Positions 61,999 through 64,000 of a stretch of 64,000 nucleotides of DNA are shown here, in pieces. Numbering within the stretch: the stretch's first letter is position 1; every line of letters starts with the position of its first letter. A program made the position numbers and the translations under genes. The notes under the pieces are model-generated. The model saw nothing but the letters and a program-made list of their open reading frames with translations. It was not told where the DNA came from and searched no databases. This DNA is from Pneumocystis sp. 'macacae' (Eukaryota; Ascomycota; Pneumocystomycetes; Pneumocystales; Pneumocystaceae), in assembly GCA_018127085.1 (NCBI GenBank), contig CM030724.1:62001-126000 (forward strand), in the 5' to 3' direction.

Positions 61999-62652
61999 TT
62001 AAAACTCATTACCTATAGCTCGAGAACATACTGATCCATTTTGCTGCTCATCTAAACAACTACGCTGCAAACAAGAATGAGACGAAACACTTTCGTTAGA
62101 AGCATGGATCTCAGACGACTTTCTTTTTTCAAGCTGCTGAAAAGCAGCAGCTGCCAAAACATGCATATCATCAAGTGGTACAGGCATTAACTGTGAATGC
62201 ATTACAGGTACCTTTTGAGGGGTACTAGATCCATAAACACATCCACCAGAGCATGCTGACATGTGCGCAGACGACATAACATTAGCAAAAGGTAATCCTG
62301 GGAAAGCACATTGCTGAAACCCTTGAACAGGAGAAACAATAGGCCTTCGAACTCCAAATGCAGCTGCATTAGTATGCAAAAATTGCATATGTTCTCGCTT
62401 AGCATGCAAATTAGCATGAATCCTTGCATGCCGAGTTAACTCATCCGATCTGCTAAATCTCTTTGCACAACCCGGAAACGTGCATGCATGAGGTTTTTCT
62501 CCAGTATGAGTCCGAATATGGCGAGTCTGATGTTCTAAACGATAAAACGCCTTTGGACAAAAAGGACATTCATAAGGACGATGTGCCTTCGAGGTATTTT
62601 CCTTCCCAGAAGACTTTGTAGCACCTTTCGTATGTAAATCCTTAACTGTCAT
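61999..62652 (-). CDS. C2H2 zinc-finger repressor of the CreA/Mig1/Scr1 family
   Basis: A DNA-binding carbon-catabolite repressor type. Single exon, 217 residues. After a Lys-rich head, two adjacent fingers read [19 protein letters not shown] and [20 protein letters not shown], joined by the IRTHTGEKP linker; LEHQTRH and RSDELTR are the CreA/Mig1 DNA-contact helices that read GC-rich sites. A short basic segment follows, and the rest is Ser/Ala/His-rich. It is half the length of Mig1 or CreA (400 or more residues), with little of their C-terminal regulatory region. It is the only clear multi-domain gene here without an intron, and its codons are GC-richer than its neighbours'. Confidence 0.92.
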   Translation of the reverse strand: MTVKDLHTKGATKSSGKENTSKAHRPYECPFCPKAFYRLEHQTRHIRTHTGEKPHACTFPGCAKRFSRSDELTRHARIHANLHAKREHMQFLHTNAAAFGVRRPIVSPVQGFQQCAFPGLPFANVMSSAHMSACSGGCVYGSSTPQKVPVMHSQLMPVPLDDMHVLAAAAFQQLEKRKSSEIHASNESVSSHSCLQRSCLDEQQNGSVCSRAIGNEF

Positions 62653-64000
62653 ATTCTTAATCCAGAAAATACACGTACACCACCAAACTCAAATCTAATC
62701 CACCACAACTCCCAAATAAAAATAGCAAATTGCTAAGAACCAGCAAGAAAAATACAATACTGAATGTAACTAAAGGACTGCTACAAACAAGAAACCAATA
62801 TCCTGCGGTTTCTTCAGATAAATGGCCCGGTATTCAAATGAATCAGTATACCAAAACCACTAACAGAATACCTGATAAAACAAAATAGGCGAAAATAAGC
62901 TAATTAATATATGCAAAACTGTCTAGATACACTTTCCAACAGTTAGGTCCAAGAACTGAATCAAATCAGCACCAAAACCATACAAATACCGAAAAGTGAA
63001 GTAAAGGTTCAGAAAACAAAACGGTAATTACAAAGAAAATTAAAGGATCGATTCAATATAATGAAAAAGAGAGGAACTATATCAATTGCAACACCGCAGT
63101 TAATAAACCAAAAGTAGTTAGTGATACAAGATTTAAATTGCTGTTAAAAAATATAAAAATTGCTATTCACGTATAAAAATAACCAGTTAAATGTAAAAAC
63201 CAACCACCAAAAGGTCAAAAACACATATAATCTAAGAGGATAACCTGTTTAAATACAAACCTCTAGATATACGAGAGATATAGCAACAACAAATACTGAA
63301 TATTATATATATCAATTACCAAGTCAATACCTAAAGAAAAAATGCCCAAGATGTATCTAGTGGAGCCAAAATGCTATCCTAATCATACATGTACAATAAA
63401 ACTCAAATTTCCCGTGTATTAAACCAAATCTGATAGTAGTGTTCTATTCAAAAAACAACAGAAACACAAGACAGGGAGATCCTAATACACTTCTTAAATA
63501 CAGATAATCTGCTATACACTCGATGCCGTGTTAGATATATAGCCATCCTGGCTAAAGTTTTATACAACATCTGGTAACAACTTTAATTAGCACAAAGTGC
63601 CTATATCTTAAAATCGTTAACAACTCGACCTAATATAGTCTAGGACTAATATCTATCAGCGGGAACCGTATTTTCAATACAAACAAAACAGGACAAAACG
63701 AAGGGAAAACTAACTAGTTTTACATCTTTATACGGTATAAAAAATTTAAACAGTGAATAACAAAAATTTTATCAAGCAGAACACCAAGGGGAAAACACCC
63801 ATTCACTACAGGGAAAGAGGAAGAATAAAACAAACATTTCTATATCAATATTTACATGCCATCCCTCACTCAGTATAAACATCTAACCAAACGACGTTTA
63901 ATCAAACAAACCATTTTTTTTTTTGTAAACAAAAACCATTCAAAAACCGCTCTTTTTCCATGCCCCTAACCACTAAATATATATGATCTCTATTATTTAA
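62653..64000. promoter_or_regulatory. Long GC-richer 5' region of the CreA/Mig1-like gene
   Basis: At least 1.35 kb upstream of the start codon, running to the window edge, with no ORF and with noticeably more G and C than other spacers, including repeated CCA/ACC and AACC words. The most likely content is a long promoter and 5' leader. A gene lying beyond the edge could share it. Confidence 0.4.

Noticed and set aside
62202..62429. 75-codon minus-strand ORF in the zinc-finger gene
   Set aside because: Alternative-frame shadow of the CreA/Mig1-like coding region.

Overview
The window looks like nuclear DNA of a Pneumocystis species (Ascomycota, Taphrinomycotina). It is very AT-rich, genes are packed on both strands, and almost every gene is cut by many short introns (34 to 83 bp, mostly 40-50) with GT..AG ends and TACTAAT/TTAAT-like branch sites. 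The strongest species clues are a fused folic-acid-synthesis gene (two DHNA-like domains, HPPK, DHPS) and a 297-residue thymidylate synthase, both closely resembling the known Pneumocystis genes. I could not assign the species. I saw no MSG surface-antigen genes, telomere repeats, transposons, CRISPR arrays or rRNA.

Layout from the left: MCD4 (minus, cut by the window edge); mitochondrial ribosomal protein bS21m (minus); an RBM25/Snu71-like splicing factor (plus); queuine tRNA-ribosyltransferase QTRT1 (minus); an intron-containing tRNA-Arg(CCT); thymidylate synthase (minus); Csm1/Pcs1 monopolin subunit and a COA8-like protein (plus); an ARFGAP2/Glo3 protein and syntaxin-5/Sed5 (minus); the FAS gene, a Thp3/LENG8-like SAC3 protein and Bem1/Scd2 (plus); a ChAP/Bch1-type exomer protein (minus); the 30-exon HIR3/CABIN1 gene (plus); then a 1.6 kb gene-free block at 33.0-34.6 kb.

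To the right of that block: MUS81 (plus); BRF1 (minus); phosphoacetylglucosamine mutase (plus); PER1 (minus); a C2-containing AGC kinase of the Sch9/Sck type (plus); riboflavin synthase (plus); Rrp3/DDX47 helicase (minus); Ssf1/PPAN Brix protein and proteasome ATPase Rpt5 (plus); an Rsc7-like remodeller subunit (minus); a 2.4 kb gene-free stretch; a PHD-finger plus linker-histone-like protein and syntaxin-18/Ufe1 (plus); Rad4/XPC (minus); and a CreA/Mig1-type zinc-finger repressor (minus) in an unusually GC-richer end.

Several genes act together. FAS makes folate and thymidylate synthase consumes it, only about 8 kb apart. MCD4, PER1 and phosphoacetylglucosamine mutase feed GPI-anchor and N-glycan synthesis. 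Glo3, Sed5, Ufe1 and the ChAP protein work in ER-Golgi traffic. Rrp3 and Ssf1 share a 70 bp divergent promoter and both serve ribosome assembly.

Exon models were built by hand: each junction was accepted only where reading phase, splice dinucleotides and family homology agreed. Total CDS lengths divide by three. Protein lengths are therefore predictions. The most unusual observations are a switch in strand composition around 33-34.6 kb, an 8-nt microexon in QTRT1, a GC-AG intron in MCD4, an apparent GA-AG intron in RPT5, a coding first exon consisting only of ATG in HIR3, and the PHD plus H15 domain fusion.
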